A stretch of 64,000 nucleotides of DNA from Siphonodentalium dalli (Eukaryota > Mollusca > Scaphopoda > Gadilida > Siphonodentaliidae), in the NCBI GenBank assembly GCA_032622095.1, contig CP136064.1, forward strand, positions 275,613,614 through 275,677,613, in the 5' to 3' direction. A model generated the notes under the pieces. The model was given only the letters and a program-made list of their open reading frames with translations. It did not search any database and was not told the origin of the DNA. Shown one piece after another: positions 47,304 through 58,923 of the stretch. Each line of letters begins with the position of its first letter. The stretch's first letter is position 1. Both the position numbers and the translations under genes were made by a program.

Positions 47304-47529
47304 GTCATTCCGTTTTTGTTTTGTTCTTCGTACCATATATCTTGGTTGGAAGATTAAACATATCTATCTATTTCTCTACCTATCTATCTATCAGATACCT
47401 AGGTATAAACTACCTGGACTATATAAAAACAATTTGGTGAATACGAGCTCTGAAGTATTTACGATGCATATAGCATGCATGCATATGCTATACCTGAACA
47501 TAATTAATATATACATTAGTCTGCTACAT

Positions 47530-48846
47530 CTACATATGTAGATACACAAGTCCACCGATAACACTGTTCAAAACTACAAGCACGAGTGCAAATAACCAGA
47601 AAAACACTCGATCGAGCCATGACGCGAATTTTGACCACACCGCAGGTACCCTTTTGTTGTTAATTGTCGTCATACTGTTCTCTGAGTATCCGTTCCTTGT
47701 TGCGTCACGTGGCCGAACGATTTTTAGTCTCACTAGGAAAGATACGAACCATTCAGATGGGGAGTCCTCTCTCTGTGATAGAGTCATCGAAACTGCTGTC
47801 ATTATTACTATAGCACAACTCATCGCCAGTAACACTGACATGTACACAGAAATGAATGACGTCACTTCACCGTTTTTCGGCAGCGTATTAGAAATGTAAC
47901 TAAGGAACACAGCAAATGCCAAGAAAACGGTGATTGAGTATGAGACTTTGTCATTTCCTTGTCGTGGAACTTTAAATATAGCTAAGTTGAGTATGGACAA
48001 CATCATAACAGGAAGAACTGCGTTGAGAAACACTACAGTAGGGCGCCTGCGCAACACGAGGTTGTATCTCAAAATCGTGAAATGATTCCCGGAAAATGTC
48101 GTGTTTGTCTTTTCGAAATTTCGATCCATGAGCTCCCATTCGGGGTTTTCAATGTAGTTAGTGATGTCGAATGGAGCGACATTTCCGAAGTTGAGGTTCA
48201 TTGCTTGATCGTCGTAGTCCCAGGGTGAGAATGAAAGGTTGCAAACCTGAGTATCGAACGGATAAAAACGAACATCTACGAAACATACCGAACTATGTCG
48301 TCTGCTTGGATACCAGTTAATTTTTCCATCGTTGCGCACGAACACTTTACTGAAGGCATCAGCCGTTAAGTCGACTCTCTCTTCGTAAAAATTAATTAAG
48401 GTTATATCGGGCTTCCATATTCCGGCGTTTGACAAACGTATGGCATCTACGCCATCGAAGTCACTTATATTCCACTGCAAGAACTCGTCAACCCACTCTA
48501 ACTCGAAGTATGCTGACGTCACGATATGCTGCCGAAGTTCATTAAATTCGACAATGCTCAAAAGGTTCATTGACATTTTGACGTCAATCGCCGCTAATTG
48601 GTCCTTAACAGGACGAACGCTTGCTGTGGCGTGTTTCTGGATTTCTTTCGACAACCTGAGACGTCCACTGTTTAGTATCATCGAATCACTGTCCCTTCTG
48701 AAAGCACATACATGTACTGATGACAAGGCGAGCATGTGCACATGTACTGATGACAAGGCGAGCATGTGCACTTGTACTGATGACAAGGCGAGCATGTTCA
48801 GAACAGAGAGTAAGTTCGACGTGCTCAAACTATACATCGCCATCAC
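47530..48846 (-). CDS. Nicotinic-type Cys-loop receptor subunit, intron-free
   Basis: A single 438-codon frame for a pentameric ligand-gated channel subunit at the plasma membrane. Order: signal-peptide-like N terminus (1-~48); ligand-binding domain with loop-D W118, WKPD at 144-147 and loop-B W209 in SPWDYD; Cys-loop C188-x13-C202 (CFVDVRFYPFDTQVC); four membrane helices at about 270-293, 300-321, 329-355 and 413-436, with a short cytoplasmic loop (356-412). The M2 border reads GNDK, with Asp at -1' and Leu at 9' (L309), as in cation channels and unlike the PAR motif of anion channels. Loop C has no vicinal cysteines, so it is a non-alpha-type subunit; the ligand is unknown. It is complete apart from an odd N terminus: three 10-residue repeats (MLALSSVHVH-like) encoded by a 30-bp tandem repeat. 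The ATG at 48843 or 48837 could also start it. No introns, so a retroposed origin is possible. Confidence 0.93.
   Translation of the reverse strand: MMAMYSLSTSNLLSVLNMLALSSVQVHMLALSSVHVHMLALSSVHVCAFRRDSDSMILNSGRLRLSKEIQKHATASVRPVKDQLAAIDVKMSMNLLSIVEFNELRQHIVTSAYFELEWVDEFLQWNISDFDGVDAIRLSNAGIWKPDITLINFYEERVDLTADAFSKVFVRNDGKINWYPSRRHSSVCFVDVRFYPFDTQVCNLSFSPWDYDDQAMNLNFGNVAPFDITNYIENPEWELMDRNFEKTNTTFSGNHFTILRYNLVLRRRPTVVFLNAVLPVMMLSILNLAIFKVPRQGNDKVSYSITVFLAFAVFLSYISNTLPKNGEVTSFISVYMSVLLAMSCAIVIMTAVSMTLSQREDSPSEWFVSFLVRLKIVRPRDATRNGYSENSMTTINNKRVPAVWSKFASWLDRVFFWLFALVLVVLNSVIGGLVYLHM
48711..48800 (-). repeat. 30-bp in-frame repeat, three copies, in the receptor CDS
   Basis: TACTGATGACAAGGCGAGCA occurs three times at exact 30-bp spacing (48711-48740, 48741-48770, 48771-48800), with one or two end differences. 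Read on the minus strand it codes for three copies of MLALSSV-x-V-x (residues 18-47), a hydrophobic stretch in the signal-peptide region. Confidence 0.97.
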
Positions 48847-49490
48847 AGATGCTTAAAAACTTAAATCAGTTTATATTCCCAATGATAAGTCGCGAAAACA
48901 GTAGCACAGAAAACGTCTTTGTTGAATTAATTCCCAACAATATAGTGAATTAGTTCGGTGTCGCCTTTACAGAACAGAGTGAATGCTCGATGTGCTCAAT
49001 CTATACATCGCCATCCCAGATGCAGCGGAAAACGTCCTGCTATCAGGCATAAATACACACTGATAAGATGTATGCTTAATTCCCACCAATATAATGATTT
49101 AGGTTGGTATCTCCGTTACTGCTACTTGCACTATCCAACGCGATCTCAAATGCAGCCGAAAATGCCATGCTATTAGGCATAAAAACAGAATTATAAACCG
49201 TGTTAACAACAGTTATATTCCTTTGGGAAAGTCGCGAAAAAGTGTAGTCACAGCGACAGATTGAATGTACGCCAAATTCCCGATAGGATAACCACTCTGC
49301 TGGCAGCTCGTGTACTTGTGCTTGCATTATTCATCCTAGATGCAGCGAAAATGTAAATAGAAATGATACCAGTTAGTATTCCTAATTATAAGTGTGTGTA
49401 GAACTAATTACCAACATTATAGTGACACGGGTCGCTGTCTAATGTGCATGTGCGTCCGCTATGCAATGCCATCCTAGCTGCAGTAGCTAG
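48799..49490. repeat. Decayed tandem copies of the receptor 5' end
   Basis: CAGAACAGAG, then GTGCTCAA, CTATACATCGCCATC and CAGATGC occurs at 48799 (inside the CDS, covering its start codons) and at 48970 (171 bp upstream). The upstream copy still reads ATGGCGATGTATAG in the gene's direction but soon meets a stop. Weaker copies of CCATCC-AGATGCAGCGGAAA-like sequence with ATAAAAACA and CCAACAATATA-like parts recur near 49130, 49325 and 49470. The receptor promoter region thus consists of old duplications of its own 5' end. Confidence 0.75.
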
Positions 49491-49574
49491 TTAACTGCTA
49501 TTCCCACTCAATCTAGAACGAAAAAAACTTTTAAACTGGATCTTTCTGAAATTTGGAGAAGAACCCTGTGGCAA

Positions 49575-49765
49575 TGAATTCTCCCATCGGGAGCCTCACA
49601 TATATAAGAGAATACATTTGCCTAAAAATATTTAACTTGACTTGTAAGTCAGTGCAATCTCTTGTATATGCGATGCTCCCTATGGGAGACTCGCATATAT
49701 ACGAGAATGCACTGGCATATCATATGTAATGCTGCACCAGCGCAGCTCCCGTCACGAAAGAGGTA
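49575..49765. repeat. Dispersed short repeat family, copy 2
   Basis: It shows the same order as 17533-17745: TATAAGAGAATACATT-type half, a TGCAATCTCTTGTATATGCG half pairing with ACGAGAATGCA, CTCCCTATGGGAGACTCGCA between, and CGCAGCTCCCGTCACGAAAG at the end. Similarity to copy 1 is about 80%. Confidence 0.75.
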
Positions 49766-51037
49766 CAACAGTGTAGTTTCCCAATGCAACGCCGCAAAAA
49801 CACGGAAATGGATAGCAGTTAGATCACTGGTACATGACGGACTTAACGCGAGGTGCTCCTTCATATAGTGGTTATCAAAGAAAAACATCTAGCAATGTAC
49901 CTATTATAAGATACATATCACGTAAACGAAAAAAATACAGACAATTACTGCAGTGTATTGTTTCAGAATTGAATAATATATCATGTAGAACATTAACGTC
50001 GGTTCACCGTATAATACGTCATACAACAATATCGTTTTCCTAAAAAAAAATAACGTTATCAAGATTAATAGTATGCCAGAAGCCCATTTCTTAATGAATG
50101 TTCGGTTCCTGTGAATGCACAGTGTTTGGAGATACGATCTACGTGAATTCCTCTGGAGACCAGAATAGTAGAATAGAATAATATGACAGGAACAAACAAC
50201 CCTACGAATATCCGTTACCTATTGAAGAACTGGGAATACACATCGAGCGGAGATTATATAATATACATGTATTCATGCATCGGGTGACTTATAGAACATC
50301 ACCACTATACCACCGAGAATTACTTATGTCTGTATCCAAAAGACTGCTTTCCCGAATATAACCTAATCAATATTGATATTCTGTTATTTCCCCAATGTAT
50401 GTTCGGCTCCTATAGAAGAACATATAATATACACAGCGGTGAATACACACGATATATTCCTCTGTTAATGACACGGCATCATTGATGCAACTGAGCCAGC
50501 TCGCGTCCAACAGACTACACTTGTCGGAGAAACACGGTTGTTAAACAGGCGATTTATCGTGATTACGTACAGCCGTCATCCTGTTTAGTCTTGATAACAC
50601 TAGAAAGTGGCGATTTATCGAGATTAAAACACAACCATCGCTCTCCGTCGGGCGGAAACCTGATGGATTAAGTCCAGCTGTGTGGTAGATACATTATCAT
50701 GGCTCGTGTCGCTATCATGAACTTTCAGGCATAGGATGTCCATAATATTTAATGATTATTGAGTGCCAGACCACAGTAAATCGTATTCATCAAGCAGGAT
50801 TGTTTAATAAATCATGTGGCTTATTTGGCAACAGCTTATGCAACCAAGGAAAACAACCTACGTCACATATGCAATATCTAAACTTCTTCACATAGATTCT
50901 ATTTCTTTTTTAGTTTAGTTTCTCTATATCCCCAAATTGGCAGACGACACATTGCATAATCGAGGTTCCCAATGGGTGTACATCACCATTTGGGAACTTC
51001 AATCTGAGTCTAGGCCTCCCATAGCAGATGAGGCCAT
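49766..51037. other. No gene seen
   Basis: Short frames without recognisable motifs. GCGATTTATCG occurs twice (50549 and 50610). Confidence 0.4.
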
Positions 51038-51130
51038 GCAGAATGAGGTCCTCAAAGGGTTAATTTGGTCATGCTAGCCCACTGTGCGGGATAGAATCAC
51101 TAAATTCACCTTCTGTGGACCTCATTCTGC
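51038..51130. repeat. Stem-loop with 14-bp perfect arms
   Basis: GCAGAATGAGGTCC (51038-51051) and GGACCTCATTCTGC (51117-51130) are exact reverse complements across a 65-base loop. Confidence 0.85.
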
Positions 51131-51233
51131 AAATGACAGGCACAATAAACTCGGACTTACTGGGAACAAATTTAGAATCAATGAAGAATCGTTTAGTTAC
51201 ACTTTGTGTTCTGAGTGTTATTCACGTCGAAAA

Positions 51234-51512
51234 TTTTAAACTAAATATAGAACGAAACTGACAAGATAATCGTTAAAGGCCTAATTGATTTTAAACTCAA
51301 TAGATAACGAAACTGACAGGATAATCTTTAAAAGCCTAATTAATTTTAAACTAAATATAGAACGAAACTGACAGGATAATCTTTAAAAGCCTAATTAATT
51401 TTAAACTAAATAGATAACGAAACTGACAGGATAATCTTTAAAAGCCTAATTAATTTTAAACTAAATATAGAACGAAACTGACAGGATAATCTTTAAAGGC
51501 CTAATTAGTTTT
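51234..51512. repeat. 57-bp tandem repeat, five copies
   Basis: TTTTAAACTAAATATAGAAC, GAAACTGACAGGATAATC and TTTAAAAGCCTAATTAA recur every ~57 bp. Two monomer types alternate, one with ATATAGAACG and one with ATAGATAACG, giving a 114-bp higher-order unit. Confidence 0.95.
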
Positions 51513-51682
51513 CGAACCAACAGATCATATTATATAAAATCTTTGCCATAGTATATACCATTTTAAAGAGGAAGCTCCAAACCATCGTATTTTCAACTTA
51601 TTCGATGTAATAAACTGTGAACATGTTGTTTTTATTGAGATAAAGACGTCTGTTCTGTGCTACGTTTCTGCACAAAGTCGAC

Positions 51683-51750
51683 TATTTTCAATGGACGGGA
51701 AATAACTCTATATATATAGATATAGAGTTATTCCCCTTCCATTGAAAATA
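51683..51750. repeat. 68-bp compact hairpin
   Basis: TATTTTCAATGGACGGGAAA and TAACTCTATAT (51683-51713) pair with ATATAGAGTTA and TTCCCCTTCCATTGAAAATA (51720-51750). The arms are about 31 bp with about two mismatches and a 6-base loop. Confidence 0.9.
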
Positions 51751-51892
51751 AACTACAGTTTGAATTCTGTAGCATTCTGGGAACCATAACGGGGGAAATG
51801 AATTTATGATTTCAGCTATTTTCTATCATTCTATGGGCACCTTCTGAAAAAAAAAAATCGGTGACTCGAACATTAAGTGGGCCTTTAATCCT

Positions 51893-54800
51893 GACACAAC
51901 CAACTTACACATAAGTCAGCCGAGACCCAGTGAGACAGAACTAATTTACACTCCCGGACATCAGTCAGCCGAGACCCAGTGAGACAGAACTAATTTACAC
52001 TCCCGGACATCAGTCAGCCGAGACCCAGTGAGACAGAACCAACTTACACTCCCGAACATCAGTCAGCCGAGACCTAGTGAGACACAACCAACTTACACTC
52101 CCGAACATAAGTCAGCCGAGACCTAGTGAGACAGAACTAATTTACACTCCCGGACATCAGTCAGCCGAGACCCAGTGAGACAGAACTAATTTACACTCCC
52201 GGACATCAGTCAGCCGAGACCCAGTGAGACAGAACCAACTTACACTCCCGAACATCAGTCAGCCGAGACCTAGTGAGACACAACCAACTTACACTCCCGA
52301 ACATAAGTCAGCCGAGACCTAGTGAGACAGAACTAATTTACACTCCCGGACATCAGTCAGCCGAGACCCAGTGAGACAGAACCAACTTACACTCCCGAAC
52401 ATCAGTCAGCCGAGACCTAGTGAGACACAACCAACTTACACTCCCGAACATAAGTCAGCCGAGACCTAGTGAGACAGAACTAATTTACACTCCCGGACAT
52501 AAGTCAGCCGAGACCTAGTGAGACACAACCAACTTACACTCCCGGACATAAGTCAGCCGAGACCCAGTGAGACAGAACTAATTTACACTCCCGGACATCA
52601 GTCAGCCGAGACCCAGTGAGACAGAACCAACTTACACTCCCGAACATCAGTCAGCCGAGACCTAGTGAGACACAACCAACTTACACTCCCGAACATAAGT
52701 CAGCCGAGACCTAGTGAGACAGAACTAATTTACACTCCCGGACATAAGTCAGCCGAGACCTAGTGAGACACAACCAACTGACACTCCCGAACATAAGTCA
52801 GCCGATACCTAGTGAGACAGAACTAATGTACACTCCCGGACATCAGTCAGCCGAGACCTAGTGAGACAGAACTAATTTACACTCCCGAACATCAGTCAGC
52901 CGAGACCTAGTGAGACACAACCAACTTACACTCCCGAACATAAGTCAGCCGAGACCTAGTGAGACAGAACTAATTTACACTCCCGAATATCAGTCAGCCG
53001 ATACCTAGTGAGACACAACCAACTTACACTCCCGGACATAAGTCAGCCGAGACCTAGTGAGACACAACCAACTTACACTCCCGAACATAAGTCAGCCGAG
53101 ACCTAGTGAGACACAACCAACTTACACTCCCGGACATCAGTCAGCCGAGACCTAGTGAGACAGAACTAATTTACACTCCCGGACATCAGTCAGCCGAGAC
53201 CTAGTGAGACAGAAATAACTTACACTCCCGGACATAAGTCAGCCGAGACCTAGTGAGACAGAAATAACTTACACTCCCGGACATCAGTCAGCCGATACCT
53301 AGTGAGACACAACCAACTTACACTCCCGAACATAAGTCAGCCGAGACCTAGTGAGACAGAAATAACTTACACTCCCGGACATAATTCAGCCGAGATATAG
53401 TGAGACAGAAATAACTTACACTCCCGGACATAAGTCAGCCGAGACATAGTGAGACAGAAATAACTTACACTCCCGGACATCAGTCAGCCGAGACCTAGTG
53501 AGACACAACCAACTTACACTCCCGAACATAAGTCAGCCGAGACCTAGTGAGACAGAAATAACTTACACTCCCGGACATAAGTCAGCCGAGACATAGTGAG
53601 ACAGAAATAACTTACACTCCCGGACATAAGTCAGCCGAGACATAGTGAGACAGAAATAACTTACACTCCCGGACATCAGTCAGCCGAGACCTAGTGAGAC
53701 AGAAATAACTTACACTCCCGAACATAAGTCAGCCGAGACCTAGTGAGACAGAACTAATTTACACTCCCGGACATAAGTCAGCCGATACCTAGTGAGACAC
53801 AACCAACTTACACTCCCGGACATAAGTCAGCCGAGACATAGTGAGACAGAAATAACTTACACTCCCGGACATCAGTCAGCCGATACCTAGTGAGACACAA
53901 CCAACTTACACTCCCGAACATAAGTCAGCCGAGACCTAGTGAGAGACAACCAACTTACACTCCCGAACATAAATCAGCCGAGACCTAGTGAGACAGAACT
54001 AATTTACACTCCCGGACATCAGTGAGCCGATACCTAGTGAGACACAACCAACTTACACTCCCGGACATAAGTCAGCCGAGACATAGTGAGACAGAAATAA
54101 CTTACACTCCCGGACATAAGTCAGCCGAGACATAGTGAGACACAACCAACTTACACTCCCGGGCATAAGTCAGCCGAGACCTAGTGAGACAGAACTAATT
54201 TACACTCCCGGACATAAGTCAGCCGAGACCTAGTGAGAGAAACCAACCAACTTACACTCCCGGACATAAGTCAGTCGAGACCTAGTGAGAGAAACCAACC
54301 AACTTACACTCCCGGACATAATTCAGCCGATACCTAGTGAGACAGAAATAACTTACACTCCCGTACATAAGTCAGTCGAGACCTAGTGAGAGAAACCAAC
54401 CAACTTACACTCCTGGACATAAGTCAGTCGAGACCTAGTGAGATAAACCAACCAACTTACACTCCCGAACATAAATCAGCCGAGACCTAGTGAGACAGAA
54501 CTAATTTACACTCCCGGACATCAGTCAGCCGATACCTAGTGAGACACAACCAACTTACACTCCCGGACATAAGTCAGTCGAGACCTAGTGAGAGAAACCA
54601 ACCAACTTACACTCCCGGACATAATTCAGCCGATACCTAGTGAGACAGAAATAACTTACACTCCCGTACATAAGTCAGTCGAGACCTAGTGAGAGAAACC
54701 AACCAACTTACACTCCCGGACATAAGTCAGTCGAGACCTAGTGAGAGAAACCAACCAACTTACACTCCGGAACATAAGTCAGCCGAGACCTAGTGAGACA

Positions 54801-56308
54801 CAACCAACTTACACTCCCGAACATAAGTCAGCCGAGACCTAGTGAGAGACAACCAACTTACACTCCCGAACATAAATCAGCCGAGACGTAGTGAGACAGA
54901 ACTAATTTACACTCCCGGACATCAGTCAGCCGATACCTAGTGAGACACAACCAACTTACACTCCCGGACATAAGTCAGCCGAGACATAGTGAGACAGAAA
55001 TAACTTACACTCCCGGACATAAGTCAGCCGAGACATAGTGAGACACAACCAACTTACACTCCCGGACATAAGTCAGCCGAGACCTAGTGAGACAGAACTA
55101 ATTTACACTCCCGGACATAACTCAGCCGAGACCTAGTGAGAGAAACCAACCAACTTACACTCCCGGACATAAGTCAGTCGAGACCTAGTGAGAGAAACCA
55201 ACCAACTTACACTCCCGGACATAATTCAGCCGATACCTAGTGAGACAGAAATAACTTACACTCCCGTACATAAGTCAGTCGAGACCTAGTGAGAGAAACC
55301 AACCAACTTACACTCCCGGACATAAGTCAGTCGAGACCTAGTGAGATAAACCAACCAACTTACACTCCCGAACATAAATCAGCCGAGACCTAGTGAGACA
55401 GAACTAATTTACACTCCCGGACATCAGTCAGCCGATACCTAGTGAGACACAACCAACTTACACTCCCGGACATAAGTCAGCCGAGACATAGTGAGACAGA
55501 AATAACTTACACTCCCGGACATAAGTCAGCCGAGACATAGTGAGACACAACCAACTTACACTCCCGGACATAAGTCAGCCGAGACCTAGTGAGACAGAAC
55601 TAATTTACACTCCCGGACATAAGTCAGCCGAGACCTAGTGAGAGAAACCAACCAACTTACACTCCCGGACATAAGTCAGTCGAGACCTAGTGAGAGAAAC
55701 CAACCAACTTACACTCCCGGACATAATTCAGCCGATACCTAGTGAGACAGAAATAACTTACACTCCCGTACATAAGTCAGTCGAGACCTAGTGAGAGAAA
55801 CCAACCAACTTACACTCCCGGACATAAGTCAGTCGAGACCTAGTGAGAGAAACCAACAAACTTACACTCCCGGACATAATTCAGCCGATACCTAGTGAGA
55901 CAGAAATAACTTACACTCCCGGACATAATTCAGCCGAGACCCAGTGAGACAGAAATAACTTACACTCCCGGACATAATTCAGCCGAGACCGAGTGAGGCA
56001 GAACTATCTAACACTCCCGGACATAAGTCAGTCGAGACCTAGTGAGAGAAACCAACCAACTTACACTCCCGGACATAAGTCAGCCGAGACCTAGTGAGAG
56101 AAACCAACCAACTTACACCCCCGGACATAATTCAGTCGAGACCTAGTGAGACAGAACTATCTTACACCTCCGGACATAAGTCAGCCGATACCTAGTGAGA
56201 CACAACCAACTTACACTCCCGGACATAATTCAGCCGATACCTAGTGAGACACAACCAACTTACACTCCCGGACACAATTCAGTCGAGACCCAGTGAGAGA
56301 AACCAGTG
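51893..56308. repeat. 4.4-kb satellite, 49-bp and 52-bp monomers
   Basis: Roughly 85-90 head-to-tail copies of GTCAGCCGAGACCTAGTGAG, a variable linker, then TTACACTCCCG and GACATAA or GACATCA. The linker distinguishes types: ACAGAACTAAT, ACACAACCAAC, ACAGAACCAAC, ACAGAAATAAC and AGAAACCAACCAAC, the last making a 52-bp monomer. At the left end a four-monomer order recurs (about 196 bp). From ~54100 a larger block with 52-bp monomers and the rare CCCGTACATAA variant recurs at ~54361, 54664, 55265 and 55767. There are no unique spacers and no coding frame. Confidence 0.97.
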
Positions 56309-58332
56309 CCCACAGGCGGTCGACGCATCCAACGATCGGGCGAATTGCAGAGATTGTGTTGTAGATTTGGTAAGCTTTACTGCATTACTTGAAAGACTTT
56401 TCCGATGATCAATTTTGTGATTTACTGCATTTTTTCCAGCATGCATTCCTGCGCAGTTCACTTGTTATCGCACCAGACACTTAAAAACTTATTCCTGCAT
56501 TACGACTCCAGTATGCACTATGTGCATTTCACCTGTTATCCCATGTTATGGCACGTTACTTACTGTGCCATAGCGTCGTAGTGTTTCACATATGAGTCAG
56601 GGACGAGTCAATACCTGATGGTATGCTGCCTGGAAACATTGGACAAGATATTAATGGCAGATGAAATAAACGAATAGTAATACATTTGAATTATAACTTT
56701 GGATTTATCTGTCGAAATATATTGAATTTTACATATCATCATCTTCATTGTATATAGAATCTGAACAGTTATTAAGAGATGGTAAAAACTAAGTATTTTA
56801 ATACATTTGAAAGGTTACAAATTTTATTTGGTTTGTCCCTTTCGGTACGAAGAACTGTTAGAATAATTAATAATTCCACACAACATTCCAATCACCAAAG
56901 TGCTTATTATCTTGGCTCTATGAGAGGAGTCTTCATTTGTATGATAATCCCTCCGGAAAACAAACTCCCATGAAGCTATTCTTATTTAAGACACATCTGT
57001 TTAGCCTCTTCCATCGCCCAGAAAATGGTTTTGTTTTGGAGATTTTTACAATTTTTGGGGAATAGGGGCTTGTGTCCCATCTTGAAAACTTCATGCTAAA
57101 CGGACGCTTTCCAGATCTAAAATCTTGGAAACTTATTGTTAAAAGTGTTGTACAAATTAAATACGTCGAACAGTGGAGAAATTCAGTTTTTTTGGATCAC
57201 AACTTATTGATCCTCGGAAAAGTCATTCAAGATCCACTATCTGGCTGAAAATTTGGAAGATTCTCCTGTCTTATAAACGTGCGTCCGCAAAACTGAAACA
57301 CCTCGCCCTTCTGTTGAACAGAACAACATAGCGCAACAACCTGATTTGCCAACAATGCCTATCTATGTATGACAATGAAATTCACCATGCATTACACTCG
57401 TGAACCTCACTGTTTATTCTAGCAATGAGAAATTATTTATGGGACACATTAATCAACCATCATGGAATCTCCGTCACACTTTATCTCGACAGCCTTACAA
57501 GTTGTGACTGTTAAGCCCTGCTCCTTGGTTCTGAGGGTCCATACATCACATGACATGTACATGTATAACACTGCCTCGAGCAGATAACAGACACATCTGC
57601 TTCGTTCTGGAGAGGATCTAATAGGAGATCACTAATAAAACAAACTTCCGACCTGGTGTGTGAGAAACTGACAACATATAGCAATATATTGTTTTGTATT
57701 TGCTTTTAAGCTCAGAATGCCTCGCTTTTGCATCACATTGTATATATGTATAACGCAAAAGTTCTAATCTTGCTTAATCTTCATATGAACATATATATTA
57801 CATTTACCTTTCCTGGAACGTTTTTACACCTGCCACAATTTGTTGTTAACCTAAGTTTATCACTCACTTCGACATAAAATCATAGTCAGTCGCGTGTAAA
57901 ATTAGCATTGCCTGATACACTGTGACTCATAAGAAAGCATTCTGAGCTTCCACCACATTCAATATTCCTGTTCTTTTTCTTAAAACTCACATCACTATTT
58001 ATACTGTCCTCTGTATGTATTAATGTAATATATTAAATATCAGCTTAGACGGAGGCAATAAATCAATATATAATAAGCCACAGTGGTATTGTGGTCAGCT
58101 TTAACTTGGTTATGAACCCATGACCCAAAACTCATCTCAGCCCAATTTTTCATGGATCAACAGGCATGACATGAACATATCTTCAGATATGACATCATGG
58201 ATATATGAACTGGACTTTTGAACAAAATGTATTTTCCTAAAGTTTTTACCGGAAAACAGTGAAATTTAAAATATTTGCCATGCCATAACAGTAAAGTAAA
58301 TGAGGTTATAATATCCAATGGGTCGATGGTTC
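56309..58332. other. No gene seen
   Basis: AT-rich sequence. At 56970-57010 a plus-strand stretch reads LFLFKTHLFSLF, like the extreme C terminus of CR1/L2 LINE proteins, but is too short to call. Confidence 0.4.
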
Positions 58333-58336
58333 TTAA

Positions 58337-58919
58337 AGGGGTACTGTACGCCATTTTCATTAAATTTCCGGTGACAACAACGATCTAATATCGATAATAT
58401 ATAGAAACATAAGTAATTTGAGTCGAAGATGTATTCTGTAAACGCTCAGGTTAATAGGCTATCTTAAAATTTAATAATTTAAAAGTTAATAATTTGATAT
58501 AAATTGAATTTATGACTGGAGCCATAAAATGGCGTCAATTAAATTACGAATTACCGTAATCAAAAATAGTAATTGAGGGATACTGGATTTTTAAACCGAT
58601 CGCACACACGATTGCTTAAAATATTATGATGATACGGGGAGAACACTCAAGCCACTCACCGACTAGCGACGATACAATAACTTAAATGATTTTATGGGAC
58701 TAGTATGCATATAATATAACTTTTATTTGATTCATTTGGTTGAAAACTTTACAAAAATTACTCGACAACGACAATTTGTATTTTTGCATTCCGGTAAATT
58801 TGTCATCCGTAACATGACTTCGTACTCAACAGACTTTCAAATAATGGAAAAATTGTTACCTTATTCTCCGACTCGGAGACTATAGAAACCAACAACAACA
58901 TGTGGCGTACAGTACCCCT
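58337..58919. mobile_element. piggyBac-like MITE, TTAA-flanked, 583 bp
   Basis: AGGGGTACTGTACGCCA at 58337 is matched inverted by TGGCGTACAGTACCCCT ending at 58919. TTAA lies directly outside both ends (58333-58336 and 58920-58923), the target duplication of piggyBac elements. TIRs are 17 bp and perfect. The interior is AT-rich without a coding frame. Confidence 0.85.
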
Positions 58920-58923
58920 TTAA

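Noticed and set aside
47654-48856. Plus-strand frames of 81 and 138 codons
   Set aside because: They are antisense to the receptor gene, which shows a full set of family motifs.
51893-56308. CRISPR-like appearance of a regular short repeat array
   Set aside because: Monomers are directly adjacent variants of one another with no unique spacers, and the host is an animal.
56960-57015. FKTHLF-like peptide resembling a LINE C terminus
   Set aside because: Only about a dozen residues match; too short to call a LINE remnant.
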